8,902 nt of DNA from Bdellovibrionales bacterium (GTDB lineage Bacteria > Bdellovibrionota > Bdellovibrionia > Bdellovibrionales > UBA1609): the NCBI GenBank assembly GCA_020434645.1, contig JAGRAK010000065.1, positions 1 to 8,902 of the forward strand, read 5' to 3'. The translations under genes were made by a program, and so were the position numbers. Below the pieces are notes generated by a model. That model saw only the letters and a list, made by a program, of their open reading frames with translations, did no database searches and was not told the DNA's origin. Every line of letters begins with the position of its first letter. The first letter of the stretch is position 1. This document shows positions 1-7,320 of the stretch, piece after piece.

Positions 1-1561
1 TAGCTTTCGTGCCATCGATGAAACCAATATTACCGTAAGAGTCTAAAGCTACACTGAGTTGCCAGCTGACCACTGGTGGCGGCTGCACGCGCTTGACTTG
101 CTGTAGTGGTTCTGACCAGGTGAGATTGTCTTCAGTTTGCAAAATGCTTTGAACTGAATCGTTTTGCTCAGGGCGCTGATTCATACTTGTATTTGTATTT
201 ACATTGAGATCGGCATCTGCGGGCGAAACAACAAATCCAAATAAACTCTCTTTGCTTTTTTGCTTTTCAATTTCAGCATTCTTGCGCCGCGTTTCTAGTT
301 TCGCGACATTGGTATCAATTTGAGAGGCGATATTTGTGACGGGGCCTTTCCATATATGGCGACCAAATTTCTTTTCGTATGAGATGAGCCCATTTTGCAA
401 AGCGCTTTCTGAAACTTTTTGCAGTACTGGATGTATGGTTGATCGAATCGGAGAGTTTTTAATTCTGGGTGAAACCTCTTTTGCATTGTTGCTCGTTTGA
501 GAGATTAGGTAGTCGCGAAAATAATTGGCGTTGAGGGTCGCATTTATAGGGGTAAATTTTAAATCTGTCTCAAGGTCGATTTTTCGTTCGGCGGGGATAA
601 TTTTACTTTCAAAAAACTTTGAATAAACAAAATTCACGCGAGATTCAATTCTTGCATAATCAGTTTGATAGAGATTAGGGCCTTGCACAATGCCAACTAA
701 ATAAGCGGTTTCAGCTATGGTGAGTTGATCAGGTGTTTTGCCAAAATAAGACTCAGCCGCTTTATAAATGCCCCAAGAGTCTCGACCGAAATAAATGAGA
801 TTGAGATAAATCTCAAGTATTTGCCATTTGGTTAGACCGGCTTCGAGCTTTTCTGCGATTAGAATTTCTTTTAGTTTTCGATCGAGAGTTAAGTTGCTAT
901 TGAGATACAAATTGCGAGCGACTTGTTGGGTGATGGTGGAGCCCCCTTCCGGTCGACCAGTAGATACAAAGCTTTTCATGATCGCTCGAAGAATGCCAAT
1001 TTCGTCAGCCCCTTTGTGTTCAAAAAACCGCCGATCTTCAACGCTGACAAATGCCATGGGTACGTATTTTGGCAATGTTTTTAGGCTGACCCATTTTCTA
1101 CGGCCGGAACTTTGAAAACTCTCAGTTAAGAGTTGGCCATTGCGATCCAGAATTTCAGTAGATTCAGGCATGAAATCCCGTGGCGTGATTTTTATAGATT
1201 GAACACTTTGAACTAGGGCGTTGTAGCGCTGCTCGGCCTGTGCGATATCTTGGGTATATACATCCAGAGCATGTAGATCGGGGTTTAGTTTGCAGATTTT
1301 TTTATATAGTTCAATGCTTTGCTTGGCGTTGATTTTTTCATTTAGGTGCGCGTTCTGCTGAAACTCATCTCCAGATAATACATTTTGCAATAGATCTTGA
1401 ATTTCTAGATCTTTAAATTCAGGACGCGAAAAAATCTTAAGGCAGGCATTGCTGTACATCTGCACAAGATTTGGTTTTGACTTTGTCAGGTAATCCGTAG
1501 GCTTCGGCAAATACGGATCGAAATGGCTCAAGACCATAAGTGTTGCGAATAAAAATTCCAA
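1..1561 (-). CDS. Class A penicillin-binding protein (GT51 transglycosylase), 3' end outside window
   Basis: Bifunctional peptidoglycan synthase of the cell envelope: the glycosyltransferase 51 domain polymerises lipid II into glycan strands, and a transpeptidase domain should follow. About 520 residues are visible. Residues 1-13 are hydrophobic, 14 to about 115 form an unrecognised charged segment, and a PBP-type strand (ILDRNGQLL) lies near 130. GT51 motifs follow: EDRRFFEHKGAD with the probable catalytic Glu175, GGSTITQQ at 206-213, then RKLKE, KWQILEIYLN and YFGK. STIHPVLQ (near 375) and ALD-GNIGFIDG at the edge mark the entry to the transpeptidase domain. Its active-site serine motifs lie beyond the window. 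The motifs resemble PBP1A more than PBP1B. The TTG start at 1561-1559 is chosen because an in-frame TGA lies at 1597-1595 and AAGGAG sits 8 bases upstream; a later ATG at 1537 lacks this. The family is certain, the exact subclass less so. Confidence 0.93.
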   Translation of the reverse strand, partial: MEFLFATLMVLSHFDPYLPKPTDYLTKSKPNLVQMYSNACLKIFSRPEFKDLEIQDLLQNVLSGDEFQQNAHLNEKINAKQSIELYKKICKLNPDLHALDVYTQDIAQAEQRYNALVQSVQSIKITPRDFMPESTEILDRNGQLLTESFQSSGRRKWVSLKTLPKYVPMAFVSVEDRRFFEHKGADEIGILRAIMKSFVSTGRPEGGSTITQQVARNLYLNSNLTLDRKLKEILIAEKLEAGLTKWQILEIYLNLIYFGRDSWGIYKAAESYFGKTPDQLTIAETAYLVGIVQGPNLYQTDYARIESRVNFVYSKFFESKIIPAERKIDLETDLKFTPINATLNANYFRDYLISQTSNNAKEVSPRIKNSPIRSTIHPVLQKVSESALQNGLISYEKKFGRHIWKGPVTNIASQIDTNVAKLETRRKNAEIEKQKSKESLFGFVVSPADADLNVNTNTSMNQRPEQNDSVQSILQTEDNLTWSEPLQQVKRVQPPPVVSWQLSVALDSYGNIGFIDGTKA

Positions 1562-1569
1562 GCCTAGTA

Positions 1570-1575
1570 CTCCTT
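1570..1575 (-). promoter_or_regulatory. Ribosome binding site that decides the TTG start of the penicillin-binding protein
   Basis: On the minus strand AAGGAG is followed after 8 bases by TTG at 1561-1559. It is the best Shine-Dalgarno match in the leader and sits between the in-frame stop at 1597-1595 and the first ATG at 1537, so it supports TTG as the initiator. Confidence 0.7.
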
Positions 1576-1616
1576 GGTTATTCGCACGCCCCCCTCAGGG
1601 CAAATAACGGAGCAAA

Positions 1617-1645
1617 ACTTAACACGCCTTGTTAAAAGCTGTCAA
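1617..1645 (-). promoter_or_regulatory. Candidate sigma-70 promoter for the penicillin-binding protein gene
   Basis: The minus strand carries a perfect -35 hexamer TTGACA (1645-1640), a 17-base spacer and a poor -10 TTAAGT (1622-1617, 3 of 6 matches). It lies between the alaS stop (1658) and the TTG start (1561), giving a leader of roughly 50 bases. This suggests expression of the penicillin-binding protein independent of alaS. The weak -10 box keeps confidence modest. Confidence 0.4.
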
Positions 1646-1657
1646 TGGAGTTTGAAT

Positions 1658-4381
1658 TTACTTCAAGTTCAATTGGCTACGGCATTTGCCGAGAGCGGCT
1701 GCGACTTGAGAGAGATCTTTACCTGCGCCTTGAGCAAAATCAGGTCGACCTCCACCTTTACCGCCCATAGCGGCGGCGACTTCGCCTAAGATTTTACCCG
1801 CATTGAGAGGGCCTACCAAGTTTTTGGTCACATTTACAATAATGGGGTGTGAGCTTTCGCCCCGGCCGATGACAACCACGACGCCTGACTGAAGTTTATC
1901 GCGAAGGCGATCGCTGAGCTGGGTGAGGAGAGTTCGATCATTCACTTCGAGATCGGCAAAAATAAGCTCGCCTTTGAGTTCTCCAACTGTAAATTTTTCT
2001 GCTGTGCCAATTATGCTGTCGAGATCAATTTTTGATCCTTTGAGTGACTGAATTTCTTTTTCTAATGCTTTTTTCTCATCTTTGGCACGATCAATCCAAA
2101 CTGAAACTTTAGTATCTGAGTTTTGAAACTGCTGCCAGTTTTCTTGTATGCCGCAAGCAAGTCGAGCCTCGATGTTTTCGCGCACATGCTTAAACATATA
2201 CTGAGCTGCCGTCTCGCCAGTGATAGCTTCAATACGACGAACCCCAGATGAAACTCCTCCTTCGCTTACAATTTTAAAAAAGCGAATGTGAGCGGTGTTG
2301 TCGACATGGGTTCCGCCACAAAGTTCTGTTGAGAATGTCCCCATTTTTAATACACGAACTTGATCACCGTATTTTTCGCCAAAAAGGGCGAGTGCCCCTG
2401 CGGCAATAGCCTCTTGTGGTGATGTTATTTTGGTTTCAACTGTGAGAGCGTTGTTGATTTCGCGATTGACGAGTTCTTCAATATCTTGAATTTCTTGCGA
2501 GCTGAGTGGTTTATTGTGTGTGAAGTCAAAACGAAGTTTATCTGGGCCGACTAGAGAGCCAGCCTGAGTCACATGAGTGCCCAAAACTTTGCGAAGCGCT
2601 GAATGCAAAAGGTGAGTGGCGGAGTGGTTTGCGGCAGTGCTTCTGCGTTTGGCAACATCGACGACAGCCTGCACATTTTCATCGAGAGAAATTTCGCCAT
2701 CGAGTACACGAACATGGTGTATAAAAATATCATTTGATTTTGTGCAATCTAAAACCTCAGCTTGACCGGTGGCGGCCAAAATTTGGCCGACATCTCCGAC
2801 CTGCCCGCCGCTTTCGGCGTAGAAGCATGTTTTATCGAGAGCCAGTAGGCCGACTTGGTCACGTGTTAGTTTTTTCACGCTGGCGTTGCCGTCAGAGAGC
2901 AGTACGATTTTACCTTTTGAATGAGTGATTCCGCCGTAACCTAGAAATTCAGTGGGCGCCGTTGATTTTTTCAAATCTTGAGTGGCTTTAATTAGGTAAG
3001 CATCGTTAGCCGATAGGCCTTTGCCTTTCCAAGACGCGCGAGCCACTTCGCGTGCGGCTTCAAAATGTTTTTCAAATGAAGCTTCATCAATTTGATAACC
3101 TTTTTCTTGTGCAATAACCCGAGTCAGATCAGCCGGAAAGCCAAAAGTGTCGTAGAGTTTAAAGACAAATTTTCCGTCGACGACTTTGCGATCTGATTTT
3201 GACATTTCGTTAAATTCAGAATCTAGAATTTGAATGCCTTGATCTAGAGTAGAGAAAAATCTTTTTTCTTCATCTTTGGTCGTTGTTAAAATATGTGATT
3301 TTTGTGCATTTAGATCGGGGTAAGCTCCACCCATGTTTTGAATCACATTTTCAACAACGGCTGGGTACAAACTTTTATCTTCAGATAAGTTTCGCCCGTA
3401 CCGAATAGCGCGTCTCATTATGCGTCTCAAGACATAGCCGCGCCCCTCATTTGAGGGCAACACGCCGTCACCAATTAAAAATGCGGCGGCACGAGCATGG
3501 TCGGCAAGCACTCGCATGGCGACGTTTCGTGCTTGATGCACTTTAAGCTGCTCACCTTTTAAATTTTTAAAATCGCGTACATATTCTATTCCACTTAATT
3601 TTTCGACAGTTTGAATGAGGGGCTGAAATAAATCAGTGTCATAGTTTGAAATTTTGCCTTGTAATACAGAAGTGAGTCGTTCAAGCCCCATGCCGGTATC
3701 AACTGATGGCTTTGGTAGGGGCGTCTGCACACCCTCTTCAGACTCATTAAATTGCATAAATACGAGGTTCCATATCTCCATGAAGCGATCACCGTTACCA
3801 CCCATAACATTTTCTTTCGGGTCGCCAGGTACTTTATCGCCCAGATCATAAAATATTTCAGAGCAAGGGCCACATGGTCCCGAATTGCCCATTCGCCAGA
3901 AATTGTCTTTTTCGCCAAATCGGTAAATTCGATCTTTCGGTACGCCCTCTTGTTTATGCCAAATCTCAGCGGCATCATCGTCTTTTTCAAACACAGAGAC
4001 GTAAAGGCGATTTTTATCTATGCCGAGTTCTTTGGTGATGAACTCCCATCCGTAATGAATGGCTTCTTTCTTGAAATAGTCGCCAAATGAAAAGTTGCCG
4101 AGCATTTCAAAAAAAGTGTGGTGTCTTGCTGTATAACCCACATTTTCTAAATCATTATGTTTGCCACCCGCACGCACACATTTTTGTGAGGTGGTCGCGC
4201 GAGAGTAAGAGCGAGTTTCGAGCCCCAAAAATAGATTTTTAAACTGATTCATGCCGGCATTTGTAAAGAGCAGTGTCGGGTCGCCATCAGGGATAAGTCT
4301 TGAGCTTGAAACAATTTGATGTTTATTTTTCTCAAAATATTTTAAAAATGTGCTTCTAATTTCTGTCGAAGTGTTTTTCAT
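1658..4381 (-). CDS. alaS: Alanyl-tRNA synthetase
   Basis: Cytoplasmic class II synthetase that attaches alanine to tRNA-Ala and edits mischarged Ser/Gly-tRNA-Ala. At 907 residues it is slightly longer than the roughly 875 usual in the family. The N-terminal catalytic core is clear: GDPTLLFTNAGMNQFK near 33-48, FFEMLGNFSFGDYF near 90-105, and GMGLER at 230-235 as class II motif 3. The editing domain carries the zinc-ligand set HSATH (His586, His590) and CGGTH (Cys688, His692), all intact. The C-Ala/DHHA1 domain ends the protein with a GGKGGGRPDFAQ segment. The ATG is 15 bases after recX, with only a weak GTGAG before it, so translation probably depends on the upstream operon pilT-recX. Nothing appears broken, and the assignment is firm. 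Confidence 0.98.
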   Translation of the reverse strand: MKNTSTEIRSTFLKYFEKNKHQIVSSSRLIPDGDPTLLFTNAGMNQFKNLFLGLETRSYSRATTSQKCVRAGGKHNDLENVGYTARHHTFFEMLGNFSFGDYFKKEAIHYGWEFITKELGIDKNRLYVSVFEKDDDAAEIWHKQEGVPKDRIYRFGEKDNFWRMGNSGPCGPCSEIFYDLGDKVPGDPKENVMGGNGDRFMEIWNLVFMQFNESEEGVQTPLPKPSVDTGMGLERLTSVLQGKISNYDTDLFQPLIQTVEKLSGIEYVRDFKNLKGEQLKVHQARNVAMRVLADHARAAAFLIGDGVLPSNEGRGYVLRRIMRRAIRYGRNLSEDKSLYPAVVENVIQNMGGAYPDLNAQKSHILTTTKDEEKRFFSTLDQGIQILDSEFNEMSKSDRKVVDGKFVFKLYDTFGFPADLTRVIAQEKGYQIDEASFEKHFEAAREVARASWKGKGLSANDAYLIKATQDLKKSTAPTEFLGYGGITHSKGKIVLLSDGNASVKKLTRDQVGLLALDKTCFYAESGGQVGDVGQILAATGQAEVLDCTKSNDIFIHHVRVLDGEISLDENVQAVVDVAKRRSTAANHSATHLLHSALRKVLGTHVTQAGSLVGPDKLRFDFTHNKPLSSQEIQDIEELVNREINNALTVETKITSPQEAIAAGALALFGEKYGDQVRVLKMGTFSTELCGGTHVDNTAHIRFFKIVSEGGVSSGVRRIEAITGETAAQYMFKHVRENIEARLACGIQENWQQFQNSDTKVSVWIDRAKDEKKALEKEIQSLKGSKIDLDSIIGTAEKFTVGELKGELIFADLEVNDRTLLTQLSDRLRDKLQSGVVVVIGRGESSHPIIVNVTKNLVGPLNAGKILGEVAAAMGGKGGGRPDFAQGAGKDLSQVAAALGKCRSQLNLK

Positions 4382-4396
4382 AGTCTCACTTTGTAT

Positions 4397-4900
4397 TTAA
4401 AATTTATTATGAATCGCTTTATTTATAGTTTCAGAGTCAAAGCCCCTCGAGGTCAAATAGCGAAAGGCTTTAACACGCAGGGGCGTTGTTAAGTTTTCTT
4501 GATCGCCGTACTTTTTTTGTAATAGCTCCCGGCATTTGCTGAGCTCTCGGTCAGGATCAGTAGGTAGTGGCGGCAGCCCTTTCTTCTTTAATGCGTTGTT
4601 GATGTAATATATTCCTTTTTCTTTGCGGTGTAAGGCCTCACCGAACTGCTTTGATAAAAACTCAGGCTCTTTGATGTACTCTCGATCTTGAGCTCTTTGT
4701 ATAGCATCACGAACAGCTTCGTCAGTGTACCACTGAGTGAGTTTATTTTTCAATTCGAGAACAGAGTGGTCGCGGCGGTAGAGCATTCGAACAAGTGAGT
4801 TGTAGGCTTTGTCACTTTTTGAACTTTTTGAGGAATCCAATTTTTTCGGCGCCCACGGCTTTTTTCTCATTTGGTTTGCTACCTGCGGTTGTTTCAACAT
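4397..4900 (-). CDS. recX: RecX regulatory protein
   Basis: Small helical cytoplasmic protein of the RecX family, which binds RecA filaments and modulates, usually inhibits, recombinase activity. It has 167 residues, close to the family norm. Repeated three-helix RecX modules begin at YNSLVRMLYRRDHSVLEL (33-50). Further family features are REYIKEPEFLSKQF (73-86), a KGIYYINNALKKKGL helix (95-109) and a final LTSRGFDSETINKAI (149-163). Residues 1-30 are charged and unlike the family. The start is uncertain: ATG 4900 overlaps the pilT end by 89 bases and ATG 4870 by 59; neither has a convincing ribosome site, and conserved sequence begins only near residue 33. The overlap suggests translational coupling to pilT. 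Adjacency to alaS is typical, but recA is not in the window. Confidence 0.9.
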   Translation of the reverse strand: MLKQPQVANQMRKKPWAPKKLDSSKSSKSDKAYNSLVRMLYRRDHSVLELKNKLTQWYTDEAVRDAIQRAQDREYIKEPEFLSKQFGEALHRKEKGIYYINNALKKKGLPPLPTDPDRELSKCRELLQKKYGDQENLTTPLRVKAFRYLTSRGFDSETINKAIHNKF

Positions 4901-6056
4901 CCATTTCAGTTAAGTCTTGCCAAGCTTCATCTATGCGCCGGGCAAACTTGGTGCCTTCTCCCCATTTTTTACCATCCATGTGAGATACACCACTATAGCG
5001 AATAGCAAAGTTTTCAGGAGAAGTGGAGGCTTTTAATGCTTCTTCATAGGTAATAGCATCTTGGGCTATGAGTTCCATTAGGCTTTGGTCAAAAGTACAC
5101 ATACCCCAAGCTGACTGGCTCTCTTCTATGGCTTTTCGCATTTCAGATGTGCGATTGGGGTCGACTATGATGTCAGCCATTCTTGAGTTGTTCAGCATCA
5201 CTTCAAGAGCGGGGACATATCCGTCACCAGATTTCGTCGTACAAAGGCGTTGACTGATAACGGCGGTCAGCACAGAGGCGAGCTGTAAACGTATTTGCAA
5301 TTGTTGGTGAGGTTCGAAAGTCGAGAGTATTCGGTTGATCGTCTCTTGCGCGTCTAAAGTATGAAGTGTCGAGAGTACAAGATGACCTGTTTCGGCGGCA
5401 AGAAGTGCAATTTCAATTGTTTCGCGGTCACGCATTTCACCGATAAGAATAACATCTGGATCTTGGCGGAGTGCTGCGCGAAGACTCGCTGCAAAGCTGA
5501 TGGTGTCGGTGCCGAGTTCGCGCTGAGTGATGATGCACTTGCGATCACGAATTAAAAATTCAGTGGGGTCTTCTATCATAAGAATATGTTTACTCTGGGT
5601 GCGATTGATATGGTCAATCATGCCGGCTAGAGTAGAGGTCTTGCCTGAGCCGGTCGCGCCGGTCACGAGTACCAAGCCCCGTTCGCGCTCTGCGATTTTT
5701 TTAATAATTGGCGGCAAGTGCAAGTCATCTATATTTGTTACGGTGTCGGGTATATTTCGAATCACCATACGAATAGTGCCTCGTTGCATGAGTATGTTGA
5801 GGCGAAATCGCCCCACGCCGGCAAGGCCATAAGAAAGGTCAAGATCTCTTTGTGCTTCAAAAATCTTGCGTTGGCGTTCGTCCATAATAGCAAAGGCCAT
5901 TGTTTCAAGGTCTTTGCTCGTTAATGCCGGAATACTTGATGACAACGGTCGCAGTGAGCCATGTTTTCTTATTACAGGGATAATGCCCGCTTTTAGGTGA
6001 ACATCGCTTGCGCCTTTGCGCATAGCAATTCGTAGAATTTCATCAAGCGTGATCAT
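4812..6056 (-). CDS. pilT: Type IV pilus retraction ATPase, PilT/PilU family
   Basis: Hexameric cytoplasmic ATPase of the secretion-ATPase superfamily that drives pilus disassembly, hence twitching motility. The N-terminal PAS-like domain starts with SDVHLKAG (17-24). The motor domain has Walker A GATGSGKT (133-140), an Asp box IEDPTEF (161-167), Walker B DVILIGEMRD (201-210) and a His box TGHLVLSTLHTLDA (223-236). All catalytic motifs are intact. The region around 285-330 (VMLNNSRMADII, then GMCTFDQSL) lacks a clean AIRNLIRE motif of classical PilT and could equally be PilU or a second PilT paralogue. At 414 residues it exceeds PilT (about 345): a charged Lys-rich tail of some 55 residues follows GVSHMDGKKW. 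No other pilus gene is nearby. The start ATG has a weak ribosome site. It is the first gene of the pilT-recX-alaS unit. Confidence 0.92.
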   Translation of the reverse strand: MITLDEILRIAMRKGASDVHLKAGIIPVIRKHGSLRPLSSSIPALTSKDLETMAFAIMDERQRKIFEAQRDLDLSYGLAGVGRFRLNILMQRGTIRMVIRNIPDTVTNIDDLHLPPIIKKIAERERGLVLVTGATGSGKTSTLAGMIDHINRTQSKHILMIEDPTEFLIRDRKCIITQRELGTDTISFAASLRAALRQDPDVILIGEMRDRETIEIALLAAETGHLVLSTLHTLDAQETINRILSTFEPHQQLQIRLQLASVLTAVISQRLCTTKSGDGYVPALEVMLNNSRMADIIVDPNRTSEMRKAIEESQSAWGMCTFDQSLMELIAQDAITYEEALKASTSPENFAIRYSGVSHMDGKKWGEGTKFARRIDEAWQDLTEMDVETTAGSKPNEKKAVGAEKIGFLKKFKK

Positions 6057-6083
6057 ATATTTCTATCGGTAAAAACAAATGAA

Positions 6084-6112
6084 TTGTGAAGTGATGAGAG
6101 TTGAATCATACT
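6084..6112 (+). promoter_or_regulatory. Candidate promoter for pgpA-pncC
   Basis: TTGTGA (6084-6089) and CATACT (6107-6112) are separated by 17 bases, each with 4 of 6 matches to sigma-70 boxes. Transcription would begin near 6119, leaving a short leader with GGGAG at 6124-6128 just before the GTG start. The match is moderate, but the divergent gap is only 78 bases, so promoters for both arms must lie here or inside genes. Confidence 0.35.
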
Positions 6113-6134
6113 AGACCAAAATCGGGAGTTTGAA
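6105..6134 (-). promoter_or_regulatory. Candidate promoter for the pilT-recX-alaS operon
   Basis: On the minus strand TATGAT (6110-6105, 5 of 6 matches to the -10 consensus) is preceded by an 18-base spacer and TTCAAA (6134-6129, 4 of 6). The leader to the pilT ATG at 6056 would be about 40 bases. It shares its -10 bases with the promoter proposed on the plus strand. Confidence 0.35.
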
Positions 6135-6623
6135 GTGAATAGTCGAAGAAAAATTGAAGTATTGGCCACATTTTTTTACTTAGGTCGAGTTCCGCTGATG
6201 CCAGGTACGGTTGGCACGTTGGGTGCTATTCCGCTGGTCCTTCTGTTTAGTTTAACAGGGGTTTATGGCTATATTGTCTTAACTTTTGCTTTCACGCTAT
6301 ATGCCATTCGTATTGCCGATCAATACGAGCAAATGGTGCAAGATCATGACAGTAAAGAAATTGTGATTGATGAAGTTGTCGGTTTTTTAATTACAATGTT
6401 CTGGCTGCCCCACACATGGCAGGCCTTTTTGATCGGGTTTATTTTGTTTCGTGCACTTGATATTATTAAACCTTACCCGATTGGCTATATAGATAAAAAC
6501 GCCACGGGTGGTTTTGGTACGGTGGTAGATGATTTGGTTGCGGGTGTGATTGCCAATATTGCTTTGCAATTTGTTTACACTCAAACCACTTGGCTGGGTG
6601 TGCAACAAACTTTTGGTCATTAA
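6135..6623 (+). CDS. pgpA: Phosphatidylglycerophosphatase A
   Basis: Inner-membrane phosphatase that removes the terminal phosphate of phosphatidylglycerophosphate to give phosphatidylglycerol. It has 162 residues, a normal PgpA length. Family motifs in order: LGRVPLMPGTVGTLG (16-30), IVIDEVVGF (77-84), FRALDIIKPYPIGYID (105-120) and GTVVDDLVAG (128-137); the conserved acidic residues are present. Hydrophobic segments lie at about 31-60, 80-105 and 133-148. The start is GTG, with GGGAG at 6124-6128 six bases before it. It heads the rightward arm, with pncC 54 bases downstream. The pgpA-cinA pairing is a common bacterial arrangement and supports both calls. Confidence 0.95.
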   Translation: MNSRRKIEVLATFFYLGRVPLMPGTVGTLGAIPLVLLFSLTGVYGYIVLTFAFTLYAIRIADQYEQMVQDHDSKEIVIDEVVGFLITMFWLPHTWQAFLIGFILFRALDIIKPYPIGYIDKNATGGFGTVVDDLVAGVIANIALQFVYTQTTWLGVQQTFGH

Positions 6624-6665
6624 GAAGTCGAGATAAATGCAAGTGAGTATTTTTCGAGGCAGTTG

Positions 6666-6671
6666 AGGTGA
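6666..6671 (+). promoter_or_regulatory. Ribosome binding site deciding the TTG start of pncC
   Basis: AGGTGA ends 6 bases before TTG at 6678. The overlapping ATG at 6671 opens a frame of only five codons ending in TAA at 6686-6688, so it cannot start the amidase. Confidence 0.65.
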
Positions 6672-6677
6672 TGCTTT

Positions 6678-7151
6678 TTGAAATCTAAAGTTGAAGAAAT
6701 TCAAAAGCGATTTATTTCACGAGGTTTAACTTTGGCGGTGGCTGAGAGTTGCACCGGTGGTCAGTTGTCGGCGGCGCTCACGTCTATCTCGGGGTCTTCA
6801 AAATATTTTTTAGGAAGCGTGATCAGTTACAATGCTTCTGTAAAGGTGAAAATTTTAAAAGTTCCGCAGAGTAGCATTCAAGGGGCGGGTGAGGTCAGTG
6901 AGCTGGTGGCTCAGCTTATGGCGACGGGTGTGCGAACTGAACTCGGCAGTGACTGGAGCGTTGCCATCACGGGTGTTGCCGGTCCAACAGGCGGCACTGT
7001 GGATAAACCCGTGGGCATGGTTTGCTTTGGCGTATCGGGCCCGGATGTTTTATTTACTGAGACAAAAAATTTTGGTTCTCGCAGCCGCGATAAAATTCAG
7101 CAGGCCTCTATTGAGCACGCTCTGGATTTGCTAATTCAATATACAGTTTGA
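6678..7151 (+). CDS. pncC: Nicotinamide-nucleotide amidase (stand-alone CinA C-terminal domain)
   Basis: Cytoplasmic amidase of the CinA C-terminal family (PncC), which converts nicotinamide mononucleotide to nicotinic acid mononucleotide and ammonia in pyridine-nucleotide salvage. Its 157 residues match the stand-alone domain; the N-terminal COG1058 domain of full CinA is absent, and only 54 bases separate it from pgpA, so it is not a truncated long CinA. Visible motifs are LAVAESCTGGQL (19-30), the SSKYFLGSVISYNASVK region (40-56) and ITGVAGPTGGTVDKPVG (97-113). The start is TTG with a good ribosome site. It follows pgpA and is probably co-transcribed with it. In many genomes recA comes next; here a structured spacer does. 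Family is firm; the enzymatic activity is inferred from family. Confidence 0.92.
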   Translation: MKSKVEEIQKRFISRGLTLAVAESCTGGQLSAALTSISGSSKYFLGSVISYNASVKVKILKVPQSSIQGAGEVSELVAQLMATGVRTELGSDWSVAITGVAGPTGGTVDKPVGMVCFGVSGPDVLFTETKNFGSRSRDKIQQASIEHALDLLIQYTV

Positions 7152-7157
7152 AATTGA

Positions 7158-7320
7158 AGCGCATGCGGTGAACGTCAATGCAACCAGATGTGGCCTTATG
7201 CGCTCAGTGGTAGCCCGCATTTGCTCGAAGTTGAACGTTGGTACGGCATGCCAACATTCAACTATGGGCGTACGTGAGCATCATGGTGTCTGCGCACCCA
7301 TGTTCGCCCCACCGCGTATG
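7158..7320 (+). ncRNA. Candidate structured RNA or palindromic repeat element
   Basis: Several complementary blocks are packed into about 160 bases. Block A: 7158-7168 pairs with 7194-7204 (AGCGCATGCGG with CCTTATGCGCT, 10 of 11 pairs counting G-U). Block B: the hairpin at 7229-7263. Block C: 7264-7268 ATGGG pairs with 7297-7301 CCCAT, extended imperfectly inward. An alternative outer closing stem pairs 7162-7170 with 7310-7320 (CAT-GCGGTG with CACCGC-GT-ATG), competing with block A. It could be a small RNA, a 5' leader of the NfeD-SPFH operon, or a REP/MITE-like repeat. I recognise no known family, and the strand is assumed from the flanking genes. Confidence 0.35.
7229..7263 (+). repeat. 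Strong inverted repeat / stem-loop
   Basis: AGTTGAA (7229-7235) pairs with TTCAACT (7257-7263), then after one C-A mismatch GTTGGTA (7237-7243) pairs with TGCCAAC (7249-7255, one G-U), leaving a 5-base loop. Fourteen of 15 possible pairs form. There is no T-run after it, so it is not an intrinsic terminator. Confidence 0.75.

Noticed and set aside
828..1115. Plus-strand open frame of 95 codons
   Set aside because: Antisense shadow of the GT51 domain, whose minus-strand translation shows all the family motifs.
1583..1605. GCCC/GGGC mini-hairpin after alaS as a terminator
   Set aside because: Only four pairs, no T-run, and it lies in the leader of the next gene.
3595..3990. 131-codon minus-strand frame inside alaS
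   Set aside because: Out-of-frame shadow of the conserved synthetase core; no family features.
7229..7263. Possible integron attC site, since GTTGAAC and ATTCAAC resemble core-site consensus
   Set aside because: The orientation is GTT...AAC whereas attC sites run RYYYAAC...GTTRRRY, and no integrase or cassette genes are present.
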